Shown in pieces: positions 27,129-35,800 of a stretch of DNA of 64,000 nucleotides. Positions within the stretch are counted from its first letter, which is position 1. The number at the start of each line of letters is the position of its first letter. The translations under genes were made by a program, and so were the position numbers. The notes below the pieces were generated by a model, which saw nothing but the letters and a program-made list of their open reading frames with translations, had not been told where the DNA came from and made no database searches. Origin of the DNA: Azospirillum sp. TSH64 (GTDB lineage: Bacteria; Pseudomonadota; Alphaproteobacteria; Azospirillales; Azospirillaceae); contig NZ_LGQW01000015.1 of NCBI RefSeq assembly GCF_003116035.1, positions 6,027,703-6,091,702 on the forward strand, in the 5' to 3' direction.

Positions 27129-27953
27129 GTGACCCCCAGGGACAACGAGGCACTCGCTCTGGCCGAGTGCCGGGCGAGGACCTGCGTGGTGGCGAGCACG
27201 CCGGTGATGGTGACGCTGGAGACGTCGTCGATCTGCAACCTGCGCTGCGTCATGTGCCCGCACAGCATCGGCGCCGTCGAGCGCCCCAAGCACCTGGAGG
27301 AGGCGCTTGCCGAGACGGTCGGTCGGTTCCTCGGCCAGGCGAAGAGCGTCCAGCTCCACGGCATCGGGGAGCCCCTGGCAAGCCCGGCCTTCTGGTCCGT
27401 GCTGGAACGGTTGCCCGAGGGCTGCGACGCCTCGATCAACACGAACCTGACGCTGCTGGATGACCGCAGGCTCTCGCGCCTCGTTGCCTCCAACATCGGC
27501 CTGATCAACGTCTCGGTCGACGCCGCGACGGCGGAGACCTACCGGAAGATCCGCGGGCACGCCTTCGAGGAACTGACCCGCAACGTCGAGCGCCTTATCG
27601 CGGCTCGCGCCGACGCCGGCAAGCCGCGCCCGCTCGTGTACCTGAACATGACCCTCATGCGGGCGAACATCGAGGAGGCGCCGGCCTTCGTCGAACTCGC
27701 GGCGGGGCTCGGCGCCGACGCCGTCTGCTTCTGGCATCTCAACCGCTGGCCGGACCAGGAAATGGCCCGCTACCGCACGGAAAAGGGCGGGTGGGTCTTC
27801 GATTATGCGGCTGAAGGACTGTGGAGTCACCCGGCGCTGTCGAACCGGTGTCTTCGGGAAGCGGTGGAGGAGGGCCGGCGTCTCGGCCTGCCGGTGCATC
27901 TCGACCACAACAAGGGCGTCTTCTTCGACGAGGAGGGCTCGGGCCATGACTGA
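27129..27953 (+). CDS. Radical SAM protein
   Basis: The 274-residue product has the [4Fe-4S] cluster motif ICNLRCVMCPHS with Cys36, Cys40 and Cys43, and the SAM-binding loop QLHGIGEPLASPAF. INVSVDAATAETYRKIRG is the usual mid-domain signature of the MoaA/SPASM-associated group. The GTG start at 27129 has GGGAAGG about eight bases upstream. It lacks a C-terminal SPASM domain in its own chain; the next gene, which overlaps by eight bases (ATGACTGA), supplies one. So this looks like a SPASM enzyme split into two polypeptides. The substrate is unknown: such enzymes modify peptides or sugars, or act as dehydrogenases. Confidence 0.8.
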   Translation: MTPRDNEALALAECRARTCVVASTPVMVTLETSSICNLRCVMCPHSIGAVERPKHLEEALAETVGRFLGQAKSVQLHGIGEPLASPAFWSVLERLPEGCDASINTNLTLLDDRRLSRLVASNIGLINVSVDAATAETYRKIRGHAFEELTRNVERLIAARADAGKPRPLVYLNMTLMRANIEEAPAFVELAAGLGADAVCFWHLNRWPDQEMARYRTEKGGWVFDYAAEGLWSHPALSNRCLREAVEEGRRLGLPVHLDHNKGVFFDEEGSGHD

Positions 27954-28362
27954 GACCGTCAAGGACTGTCACTATCCCTGGACATGGATGATGGTCACGG
28001 CCGACGGCGCCGTGAAGCCCTGCTGCTTCGCCTCCGGGTTCCTCGGCAACCTGCATGAGGCCTCGGCCGAAGAGATCTGGAACGGCGCCGTCGCCGTGGA
28101 ACTACGCCGGTTCATCAAGGAGGATCGTATCCATCCCGTCTGCGCCAAGGCGCCCTGCAAGTACGTCCAGGGCATGCAGGCGGCCATGGAAGAACTTCCA
28201 ACGGGGATTCCGGTGGCCGACACGCCGGAGCAGTTCGATGAGGCTTGGTACCTCAATGCCTATCCAGACGTCGCCAAAGCGGTGCAGTCGGCGGCGTTTG
28301 CATCCGGGTGGCAGCACTACTGCCTGCACGGCCGGTCCGAGACACGACGTCCAAGGCCATAA
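27946..28362 (+). CDS. Stand-alone SPASM-domain protein (partner of the radical SAM protein)
   Basis: The 138-residue product begins with a SPASM-type auxiliary cluster domain: DCHYPWTWMMVTADGAVKPC, then CFASGFLGNLHEASAEEIW, and two more Cys in VCAKAPCKYV. The C-terminal part, AWYLNAYPDVAKAV followed by GWQHYCLHGRSE, is the short helical Tyr-x-x-x-Asn-Pro/Tyr-Asp-Val repeat often appended to surface-polysaccharide enzymes. It overlaps the radical SAM gene by eight bases, so the pair is coupled. It ends just before a recombinase remnant, raising the possibility that the 3' end was remodelled there. Confidence 0.7.
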   Translation: MTETVKDCHYPWTWMMVTADGAVKPCCFASGFLGNLHEASAEEIWNGAVAVELRRFIKEDRIHPVCAKAPCKYVQGMQAAMEELPTGIPVADTPEQFDEAWYLNAYPDVAKAVQSAAFASGWQHYCLHGRSETRRPRP

Positions 28363-28608
28363 TGCACGTGCTATTACAATACCTGGAAGAGCGTGAAGGA
28401 GGCGGCGGGCCTGCCGACGGACCTGCGCCTCCACGATCTCCGCCACACCTTCGCCAGCACCCTCGTGTTGAAGGGGCGGACCCTCTACGAGGTCAGCCAG
28501 CTGCTCGGCCACAGCCAGATGTCGATGACGATGCGCTACGCCCACTTGGCATCACAGCGCCTGCTGGAGGCCACCAACGAGGTGCTTCCGGACCTGTCGT
28601 CGGTATGA
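28363..28608 (+). pseudogene. C-terminal remnant of a tyrosine recombinase/phage integrase
   Basis: The frame opens right after a stop and reads YNTWKSVKEAAGLPTDLRLH followed by DLRHTFAS, GHSQMSMTMRYAHL. This is the catalytic C-terminus of a tyrosine recombinase: H-x-x-R (LHDLRHTF), the second His in LLGHS and the nucleophile Tyr in MRYAHL. Only ~80 residues remain of the usual 300 or more; the N-terminal DNA-binding and first catalytic Arg parts are missing. It sits at the left border of the lower-GC islet and is probably a scar of an integration event. Confidence 0.85.
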
Positions 28609-28672
28609 ATGGAGGTGCCCCATCTTTGGAGTCCTTCTTTTTCGTCGCCGCACGTATTCTCTTCAAGTCAGC

Positions 28673-29665
28673 TCAGAGCCTATGCCGGCAAGATGCTCTT
28701 GAAGCTGGCCCGCCAAGCGTGAGGCTTGCGGGCGCCAGCACCGGCAGCGGTCGCGCAGCCGACGCGATCTGCACCGGCAGGCGGGCGACGATGTCGCCGT
28801 CGGCCTGGACCGGTTCCCCCGCTGGCCCTTCAATGGACACTGTCCCAGCTGGGATTACGCGGTAGTCCGGCAGTCGGTGCAGGCGCCCCATGGCGATGCT
28901 GCACATGTAGCGCACCGCGTTCCACTGGCCTGGCCGACGGAACAAACAGACGTGCAGGCCGGGTACAGCAAGGCTGGCCTGCGGCGCGCAGACGAAGCGC
29001 CCGCCGTAGAAACGCCCGTTGGCGACGACCACCGACGCCACCTCCCAGCTCTCCTCATTCACCTTCACGTGGTAGACATGGTCGGTCCTCCCGCAGAGCT
29101 GGACGAGCGTGCTCGTGGCGTAGGCGGCTTTCCCCACCACGCGCTTGAAGCGGGTCGAAACGCCGTCGACCACCCGGGCATCGAGGCCCACGCCAGCCAT
29201 CATGCTGAAATACCGGCCGTTCACCACGCCCAGGTGGATCGGGCGCCCCCCACCGGTCGCCAACAGCGCCGCAGTGCCGCTGGGGTCAAACGGCAGCCCT
29301 AGTTCATGCGCCAGGACGTTGGCGGTCCCCAATGGAATGATGCCGAGGGGAATGCCGACGGGGGCGGCGCAGGCGGCTAGACCGTTGATCGCCTCGCTAA
29401 TGGTGCCGTCCCCGCCGGCGACGGCTATCACGTCATAGCGCCCTGACTTAACCGCCGCAGCCATTGCCTCGGCGTCGCCAGGCTTCGAGGTGGCCCACAC
29501 CGTCACGTTGGCGCCATGACGCTGCGCCAGCTCCTCGATAGTGGCGTACAGGCGCAACGCCCGGCGCCCCCCGGCAACGGGATTATGGATGACCAGGACG
29601 CGCCGTGGTTTCGCGTCGGGCCGGAGCCAAGCGTCGGGCGCGGGAGAAGCGACGGTAGGTGTCAA
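28673..29665 (-). CDS. Diacylglycerol/lipid kinase family protein (YegS/DgkB-like)
   Basis: The 330-residue product has the lipid-kinase catalytic motifs: VLVIHNPVAGGRRALRLY near 23-40, the nucleotide-binding GGDGTISE at 84-91, and GIIPLGTANVLAHELGLP. Members phosphorylate diacylglycerol, sphingoid bases or related lipids with ATP at the membrane face. It shares a 4-base ATGA overlap with the upstream phosphoglycerol transferase-like gene, so the two are translationally coupled. LtaS/OpgB-type enzymes release diacylglycerol, so recycling it to phosphatidic acid is a natural partner role (inference). Confidence 0.85.
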   Translation of the reverse strand: MTPTVASPAPDAWLRPDAKPRRVLVIHNPVAGGRRALRLYATIEELAQRHGANVTVWATSKPGDAEAMAAAVKSGRYDVIAVAGGDGTISEAINGLAACAAPVGIPLGIIPLGTANVLAHELGLPFDPSGTAALLATGGGRPIHLGVVNGRYFSMMAGVGLDARVVDGVSTRFKRVVGKAAYATSTLVQLCGRTDHVYHVKVNEESWEVASVVVANGRFYGGRFVCAPQASLAVPGLHVCLFRRPGQWNAVRYMCSIAMGRLHRLPDYRVIPAGTVSIEGPAGEPVQADGDIVARLPVQIASAARPLPVLAPASLTLGGPASRASCRHRL

Positions 29666-32433
29666 GGCAAAAGGGCTCGCACGTTCGGCGCGCCGGCGGG
29701 ATTGATCTCCTCCGCGGCTTCGACATCGGCCAAGGCGTCGGCCAAGCTGCCTCGCGCGACGTGCAGGCGGATGCGGTGGTAGAGAGCCCAGAACCGGTCC
29801 CCCATGGCAACTGCCCGGTCGAGCGCGGCCTTGACGCCGTCATCAATGCGCCCGACGTCGATCCGCGTTGCCGCCCAAAGCAGGTCCGCCTCAGGAGGTG
29901 ATACGCCGGCCTCGACCAACGGCTCGAGAAGGGCCAGTGCGGCCTCCCGGTTCCCGGCTATGAAGACCGGCCGCACCAGCCCCATCAGGGCAGAGATCAG
30001 TTCCCCGTCCGGCTGCTGCCGGTCCCGCAGTAGCTGGGCCGCCGCCGCTGCGATTTCGCGGACGCGAGCGTGGTCCTGTCGGGCGAGAAGAAGGCGGAGA
30101 TGGTGGTAATAGGCCCAGAACGGCTCCGGCGCAGCGGCGGCGCAATTCAGGGCGGTGTCGATGGCCGCATCAGTCCGTCCTACGTCGATCTGCATCGCCG
30201 CCCACACTAGATTCGCGCCCGGATTGCGTTCCCCGGCATTCACCAGCGGATCAAGCACGGCGAGCGCGCCTGGAAAATCGTTCAGTGCGAAGCGGCTTTT
30301 CCCGAGGGCAACGAGATTTGAGCTTTCTCCCGACCCAGTGGCATGTGCGGCTGCCACGTCGGCCGACACGGCGGCGTAGTCGCCCCGCATGAGGTTTAGC
30401 CGGGCACGATGGAAATAGCCCCAGAAGGGGTCCGGGCTGGCGATCACGTTGACCAGCGCCTGCACGACTTCGTCATCCGTGCGCCCTAGGTCGATCTGGC
30501 GCGCTGCCCAGAGGAGTTGGGCGCGGCCGATTAGGACGTCGTCCTTCGGAAGGGTCGCGTAGAGAGCGTCGAACTCGTCGTAACGCCCTTCTTTCATCAG
30601 CAGGAACAGAGTGTCAATTTGACGGCTGCTGGTGTTATAGCGGCCGTAAAGCTTTGAGTTGAGTTCGTAGCGCTCCCCCTCCGTCGTCGCGACGAGATCC
30701 TGCGTCAGGAGCTGCGCCCCGTAGATCGTATCATAGGCATAGACGGCACGATCCTCAGGAGCCATGCGACACGCCCGAAGGGCGCCGAACGCGGCCTCGT
30801 CGGCGATCCCCAGCCGGGCCAGGATCTCCGCCCCGAGGTCGTTGGCGTCAAGTGTACCGAAGGGGGTATCCGCCACGCCAGGAACGTTGGAGAATACGAA
30901 GAGGGGGGTCCGAAACAGGTCATCTTCCCGGACTTGGTCGTTTCCGAGAGTCATGAGGATGTCCCTCCAGACCTCAAGTCCATTCAGGCTGTTCGTGAAA
31001 AACGGTACATGGTCCCCGAAGACCACAAGGACATAGGGACGAGCCCGGCTCTCTAGGCCCCGGTGTAGGCGGGCCAGGGCGCGGTCGGTCGCTGCTGTGA
31101 CCCTGCAGTACTGGTCGACCACCTTCTGAAGCGGCTGACCCTTGAAGAAGCTGGGATCGACGAAGTCGGTCCTGTCGTGCTCGGCTGGCGGGTAAGGGCC
31201 GTGCCCCATAATAGAGACGCCGAAGACGAAGTTCGGCCGGTCGGCCTCAAGCTTTGAAAGGATGAGGTCAACGAATGCGTTGTCGGAAATCCGGTCGAAT
31301 TGCCGCGCCGCGCCGTAGAAGCTCTCATCGGCGAAGAACTCGTCGAAACCCAGCTTCCGGTACACTCTATCGCGGTTGTAAAACCACCGGTGGAAGGGGT
31401 GCACGGCGCAGCTCGTGTACCCGCGGCGCTTCAAACAATGGGGAAGCCCGTAGACGCCGTCGTTAAGCCTGCTCATATAGGGGAGCATTCCGCTCCCGTC
31501 CGACCCTGTGGGAATGCCCGTCAACACCTCGAACTCGGTATTACAGGTGTTTCCGCCGACGACGGGCACATTGAGACGGCCGCGAGCGCGCTCCGGCCCT
31601 TCCGCCTTGACATAGACAAGTGGTTCCGCCGCGAGTGGGATGCCAAGTTCCGCCAAATCGGCAAGGGACTCCATCATCAGCACAATGACATCAGGATCGC
31701 CTGCGGCTTCGCGGCATCCATCCGGCTGACCGCCGACCCGGCGCACCTTCGACAGAACGTCGATGCGCCGGTCAAACTCGTGGGGCTTGTGCGGTCTCGA
31801 CATCCTGACTAGCAGGAGCCAGCCTTGTAGAAGGAAGCCGAGCCGCCGGACGTTAATGTTTTGGTCTGTCTGCGAGTAGGCGAGGGCATCGTCGACCTGT
31901 GGCCATGCGCGCGCCCGCCACCACAGTACGGCCCAGCCGGCCATGCTGGCCGGCAGAAGCCCGAGGCGGAACCTCGAACCCGACATAAAGGCCAGGGCGG
32001 CGTTGGCGCAGTGTCCCAGCAGCATTGCGCCAGCCGCAGCGAGGGCCAGGGCGATCGCTATGACGGCAAGGCGGCGCGGCGGCACATAGCTCGGCAGGAA
32101 GGTCAGCGCCTCACGGACGCTGTTTAGGTCTCCGGGCGACAGGACGCGGCCAAATAGTCTGTGCAGAGCGATGTTCGTAGCGTAAAGCGCAAGAATGACG
32201 CACGCAGCCAACTCTGTGCCGATGACGCCGGCCAGCGCGAACAAGGTGCCGTGCAGGGTGGCCGCGACGGCGGTGTTCCACCAGAAGCGGCGGTGGTTCG
32301 CAATCGGAGCCGTGTCATAGGCAAAAGCAAGCTGGTCCTCCAGCCGCCTTTGCAAGTATGCGCAAAGCAGTGCAAAGATAGAGCAGCCAGAAATATAAAC
32401 AAAAAATATGACCATTGGGTTCCATATGTGCAT
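29662..32433 (-). CDS. LtaS/OpgB-like phosphoglycerol transferase (sulfatase fold) with C-terminal TPR-like repeats
   Basis: The protein has ~923 residues. The N-terminal ~210 residues contain about five membrane segments. A periplasmic alkaline-phosphatase/sulfatase-fold domain follows, with DVIVLMMESLADL (metal-ligand Glu near 257), GGNTCNTEFEVLTGIPTGS (nucleophile Thr near 298), HPFHRWFYNRDRVYRKLGFDEF and LVVFGDHVPFF, the LtaS/OpgB set. The last ~300 residues are TPR-like repeats with a recurring LLWAATRIDVGRIDDGV unit. Such enzymes transfer phosphoglycerol from phosphatidylglycerol to a glycan or lipid. TTG 32439 is an alternative start to ATG 32433. The TPR tail is an unusual addition. 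Confidence 0.8.
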   Translation of the reverse strand: MHIWNPMVIFFVYISGCSIFALLCAYLQRRLEDQLAFAYDTAPIANHRRFWWNTAVAATLHGTLFALAGVIGTELAACVILALYATNIALHRLFGRVLSPGDLNSVREALTFLPSYVPPRRLAVIAIALALAAAGAMLLGHCANAALAFMSGSRFRLGLLPASMAGWAVLWWRARAWPQVDDALAYSQTDQNINVRRLGFLLQGWLLLVRMSRPHKPHEFDRRIDVLSKVRRVGGQPDGCREAAGDPDVIVLMMESLADLAELGIPLAAEPLVYVKAEGPERARGRLNVPVVGGNTCNTEFEVLTGIPTGSDGSGMLPYMSRLNDGVYGLPHCLKRRGYTSCAVHPFHRWFYNRDRVYRKLGFDEFFADESFYGAARQFDRISDNAFVDLILSKLEADRPNFVFGVSIMGHGPYPPAEHDRTDFVDPSFFKGQPLQKVVDQYCRVTAATDRALARLHRGLESRARPYVLVVFGDHVPFFTNSLNGLEVWRDILMTLGNDQVREDDLFRTPLFVFSNVPGVADTPFGTLDANDLGAEILARLGIADEAAFGALRACRMAPEDRAVYAYDTIYGAQLLTQDLVATTEGERYELNSKLYGRYNTSSRQIDTLFLLMKEGRYDEFDALYATLPKDDVLIGRAQLLWAARQIDLGRTDDEVVQALVNVIASPDPFWGYFHRARLNLMRGDYAAVSADVAAAHATGSGESSNLVALGKSRFALNDFPGALAVLDPLVNAGERNPGANLVWAAMQIDVGRTDAAIDTALNCAAAAPEPFWAYYHHLRLLLARQDHARVREIAAAAAQLLRDRQQPDGELISALMGLVRPVFIAGNREAALALLEPLVEAGVSPPEADLLWAATRIDVGRIDDGVKAALDRAVAMGDRFWALYHRIRLHVARGSLADALADVEAAEEINPAGAPNVRALLP

Positions 32434-32621
32434 ATTCAAGAAAATTAAATCCGTGGCCCTTGCCGGTTAGGATCGCCTGTATATTCGAGTAATTGAAAGG
32501 TCATGCTCGTCATCTGATGAATGGTGATTTTTCCCCACTGTGGAGACGAGGGATGTATCTGAGCCCTGCTGGTGCGCCGCGGTCGGGGAGAGGTGCCGAT
32601 GTGCCGCCCCTCCGTCGTAAG

Positions 32622-32720
32622 GTCAGGCGCTCATCGCCCCTTCTCGAACGGTACGCCGCGGCCACCGCCTACATCTCCGGCGGCCTGCTCTCGTTCGAGA
32701 AGGGGCGATGAGCGCCTGAC
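32622..32720. repeat. 29-bp perfect inverted repeat with 42-base class spacer
   Basis: The 29 bases at 32622-32650 are exactly the reverse complement of those at 32692-32720; the spacer 32651-32691 is 41 bases and is itself GC-rich with short internal complementarity (GCCGCGG, GGCGGCC). It lies in the 355-base gap 32440-32794 between two minus-strand genes, where no protein-coding gene is evident. It could be a MITE or REP-like element, or a large hairpin with a termination or processing role. The rest of the gap shows no feature I can support. Confidence 0.85.
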
Positions 32721-32794
32721 ATCTTCGGACAGATCAGATCCAGTCGGTTTCCGTCTTGTAGACAGTTCGGCCTGGAGTGGGTTCACCCGCCCAT

Positions 32795-34021
32795 CTACCT
32801 CCAGCGGCCAGTGCCGGCCGCAGCAACCTCCCGCATCCGTTCGGTCGGAATGGCAAGCACGTCCCATTCGTACTGGTCGTCCAGAGAGCGCTTGGGGAAG
32901 CCTGCTGCCCCCACCTCGACGTCCGCCCGGTGCCGGAAGCCATAACCCAGGCCGCCGAGAAATTCGTAGATCACTCGATAATCATACCCAGCAAGTTGCA
33001 TCCAATGGGGTGACACTTCGAAAAACACAAACGGACGGTGTTCGCGTAGGCACCGGTCAAGACCGCGCAGCACGAATAACTCGTAACTCTGGACGTCGAT
33101 TTTGATGAACCCAATCCTGATGTCGGGAAAGGATTGCTGGAGAAGATCGTCCAGAGGTGCTGCGTCAACTGTTTCCGCAGCAGCATTCTCTGGCGGCTGT
33201 GGATTGATGCCAAGGCTCCCGAAATTGCACTCATGCTCGTAATCGATGGGGTACAGCGTCAATTTCCCAGGTCGATCCGACGCGGCGACATGCACCGTCC
33301 TAACGTTTCGGCAACCGTTCAGCACGCAGTTCGCATTCAGCAACTGGTACATGACCCGCTGCGCTTCGATTGAGACGACAACCCCCTCCGGCCCGACCAG
33401 TTGGGAGAAAACGACCGAGTGATGGCCGAAGTTCGCACCGACATCGAGCACGGCATCGCCGCGTCGGACACACGCCTTGAACAGCCCGATGTCGTCCCCG
33501 CCCCATGTCCCTGTGGACTGGATGACGTTGGGAATGTCCTTGTCTGTCAGCAGAACGAGGAAGCGCCCCCACTCGGCATTGATCAACTTGCAGCCGGGCG
33601 ACAACGTCAGGACGTCTCCCCGCTCGTCCGGCAGAGCCTCCACGGCCAATCCGACAACCCAGACTTGATCGCCGCCGGACGTTGAGTTCCGCCGTCCGAG
33701 AACCCGGACAACGACTTCGGCAGCGCCGTGCGGACCGGCGTCGATATAATGAAAGAAGCCCTCGTCCTGGTGTTCGGCGTAGAGGTCAACCACAATGGAG
33801 TGGCCGGCGCAGGTGATCTCCACGAGCCCGCTCCATGCGTGCCGCAGCAGCCAAATGCCGACGCGGCCGGGCGGGCACATGAACGTCATAGTGGCCCCGG
33901 CCGTTTCCGCCATCTGGGCAACCGTCCCCAGCTTCGGCAGGTCGTAGGGTTTCCACTCCTGCGTTGTCGCCAGTGCGTATAATCCTCGACGTGTGATCTC
34001 AGGAACCTGAAGCTTAATCAT
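32795..34021 (-). CDS. FkbM-family methyltransferase
   Basis: The product has 408 residues. The N-terminal ~180 residues are not recognised. The C-terminal part is an FkbM-type SAM methyltransferase: DAVLDVGANFGHHSVVFSQL, GVVVSIEAQRVMYQLLNANC, RTVHVAASDRPGKLTLYP, IGFIKIDVQSYELFVLRGLD and FVFFEVSPHW. FkbM proteins O-methylate sugars or polyketides. ATG 34021 has GAGGAC nine bases upstream and clears the stop of the upstream gene (34056); the frame is open to 34093. GC content is lower than in the flanking TPR genes. Co-transcription with the genes from 38.6 kb downwards is likely. Confidence 0.82.
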   Translation of the reverse strand: MIKLQVPEITRRGLYALATTQEWKPYDLPKLGTVAQMAETAGATMTFMCPPGRVGIWLLRHAWSGLVEITCAGHSIVVDLYAEHQDEGFFHYIDAGPHGAAEVVVRVLGRRNSTSGGDQVWVVGLAVEALPDERGDVLTLSPGCKLINAEWGRFLVLLTDKDIPNVIQSTGTWGGDDIGLFKACVRRGDAVLDVGANFGHHSVVFSQLVGPEGVVVSIEAQRVMYQLLNANCVLNGCRNVRTVHVAASDRPGKLTLYPIDYEHECNFGSLGINPQPPENAAAETVDAAPLDDLLQQSFPDIRIGFIKIDVQSYELFVLRGLDRCLREHRPFVFFEVSPHWMQLAGYDYRVIYEFLGGLGYGFRHRADVEVGAAGFPKRSLDDQYEWDVLAIPTERMREVAAAGTGRWR

Positions 34022-34055
34022 TCTAATTGTCCTCGGAAGCAAGGCGCGCAGATAA

Positions 34056-35330
34056 TCAGATTTTGGTACCGCACAACCAAACACCGTTGGCAATATATTT
34101 CAGTCGATCATATGTCACTAGCTTGTCCCATTCCTTTACTGTTTCCAAAATATTCTGAACTTTTCTGGAGTCCGCAAGTCGATCGACATGAGTGCATTGT
34201 ATCATCCACTCGATCAAGAAACTCATGGAGCCCTCCCAGAAGACGTCATCGATCCGAAAATCCTTGAGCATCTCCTCAAGACCCCAAACCGTTCCATTGA
34301 AGAAGTGTTGTCCTTCGCTGTGGATCGGCTGCATGAACGCCATGCCGATGAGGACTTTCCCACCGGGCTTCGTGACGCGATAAATTTCCTTCCCAGCGAG
34401 ATTTGGATCTTTCAGGTGCTCGATGACGCCGGTCGAATATATGAATTCAAAAGTGTCGCTCGCGAACGGCAACTTGAGCGCATCGCCGACGATGTCAGGT
34501 TCGTCATATGGAGCATAATCGAGGTTGACGTATCGGGGATCGTCTAACTGCCGGTTGCCACCTCCAATGTCGAGACACAGGCCGCTGGCCGGCACCGCTG
34601 CCAGCATTTCTCTGAACCGGTTCGTATAGCTGGCGCCCCGGACACGCAGCTTCTTCTCGAAACGGATAGGCTCGACCTTCTCCGTGGCAATTTCGCACCC
34701 CGAAAACAGGCACTGTTGGCCCATACTCTGCGTCGATTGGGTGCCCTTGGCATGGACGACGACTTCGGATGGGGTGTCCGGCCGGGCCGGCTTGACGGCG
34801 ACGGTTCTCGGAACGGTCGTGTGCGGCTCGTAGAGGTCGAGCTGGTGGATCACTTCCCCATTGACGAGCACATCCACATGGCCCGACCAGGGATGCGCGC
34901 CGAAGATAATTTGGCATGGACGGTCGATCTGCCAGCGAATGGTTGTTGGCCTTGTTTCGCAATCCGTAACCACCATGTTCTCAATCGGGCGCCAGTCGCC
35001 GCTGTACGTGAACAGGGCATCGTTGGGAGGGAATGCGGTCCAGACTTGCTGCTGCTCCTCATACGACGGCAGGTGCCCTTCGACAATACGCGCTCGGATC
35101 GTACCCACGTCGATCCCCGACTGGAAACGCACGAAGTCGATCTGGAAGTTCCGGATCTCGCCGACGACGGACCCGAGCCGCGGGCTCCATAGGACTGCTT
35201 CCTTCACCGCTCCGGCCGACTGCACCAGAGGCAAGACCTCCAGCGCGCCGCGCGTTATCGGGCAGGCGAGCCGACCGAGGAGCTTCTGCTGCACGATCGC
35301 TGCGGACGAGAGAGTCGCTATTTCACTCAT
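34056..35330 (-). CDS. SAM-dependent methyltransferase with N-terminal beta-rich domain
   Basis: The product has 424 residues from ATG 35330; the frame extends to 35414. The C-terminal ~190 residues are a class I methyltransferase: GLCLDIGGGNRQLDDPRYVN, LPFASDTFEFIYSTGVIEHL, KPGGKVLIGMAFMQP and a long helical tail. The N-terminal ~230 residues include RPCQIIFGAHPWSGHVDVLV, a beta-sandwich-like stretch reminiscent of carbohydrate-interacting domains in neighbouring genes. Substrate unknown. It is 84 bases downstream of the coiled-coil gene on the same strand and lies in the lower-GC stretch. Confidence 0.78.
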   Translation of the reverse strand: MSEIATLSSAAIVQQKLLGRLACPITRGALEVLPLVQSAGAVKEAVLWSPRLGSVVGEIRNFQIDFVRFQSGIDVGTIRARIVEGHLPSYEEQQQVWTAFPPNDALFTYSGDWRPIENMVVTDCETRPTTIRWQIDRPCQIIFGAHPWSGHVDVLVNGEVIHQLDLYEPHTTVPRTVAVKPARPDTPSEVVVHAKGTQSTQSMGQQCLFSGCEIATEKVEPIRFEKKLRVRGASYTNRFREMLAAVPASGLCLDIGGGNRQLDDPRYVNLDYAPYDEPDIVGDALKLPFASDTFEFIYSTGVIEHLKDPNLAGKEIYRVTKPGGKVLIGMAFMQPIHSEGQHFFNGTVWGLEEMLKDFRIDDVFWEGSMSFLIEWMIQCTHVDRLADSRKVQNILETVKEWDKLVTYDRLKYIANGVWLCGTKI

Positions 35331-35413
35331 TTGCCAGAAGCCCAACTTACACGATAAAGACAGACACCAGAGCACATCATGCTGCGATCTTCCACACCGG
35401 ACCGCATTCACCA

Positions 35414-35800
35414 CTAGAGCGTCCCGTTCTTACCAACAGCAGCAATCTTGTTCTTCAGGCCAAGTATTTCGGTTTCGAGTTGATTGAGTTCTTCCGTCTT
35501 TGATACCCACCTTTTCTGCTTCTCGTAAAGATCATGAAGCAGAGAGCGCTTCATCCGCGCCCGTAGCAGAGCCGCGTCGGGAGAGGCGAGTAACGAGCGC
35601 GACATGGGCCCCGAGAGTTCCTGGAGGGTCGCCGCCACCTCCGGGTATTTGGCTAGGAAATCGGTGTTCAGCAATATGTGGCATAGCAGGTCCTTGGGAC
35701 CTTCCACATAGGAGAGGAGCTTGCTCACCTCGATATCGGAGGGCTGAACATCCGTGAAGGTGTCAAGTGCCTGGACGACCATGTTTCGATCCAGCCTCAT
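35414..35800 (-). CDS. Small protein with C-terminal coiled coil
   Basis: The 128-residue product is not recognised. The first ~65 residues are helical (LDTFTDVQPSDIEVSKLLSY), followed by a region FLAKYPEVAATLQELSG that recalls short motifs in DUF4214-type segments. The C-terminal KTEELNQLETEILGLKNKIA has a heptad pattern and predicts a coiled coil. ATG 35800 overlaps the stop of the upstream double glycosyltransferase by four bases, so translation is coupled. It may help assemble or localise the glycosyltransferases. Confidence 0.65.
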   Translation of the reverse strand: MRLDRNMVVQALDTFTDVQPSDIEVSKLLSYVEGPKDLLCHILLNTDFLAKYPEVAATLQELSGPMSRSLLASPDAALLRARMKRSLLHDLYEKQKRWVSKTEELNQLETEILGLKNKIAAVGKNGTL

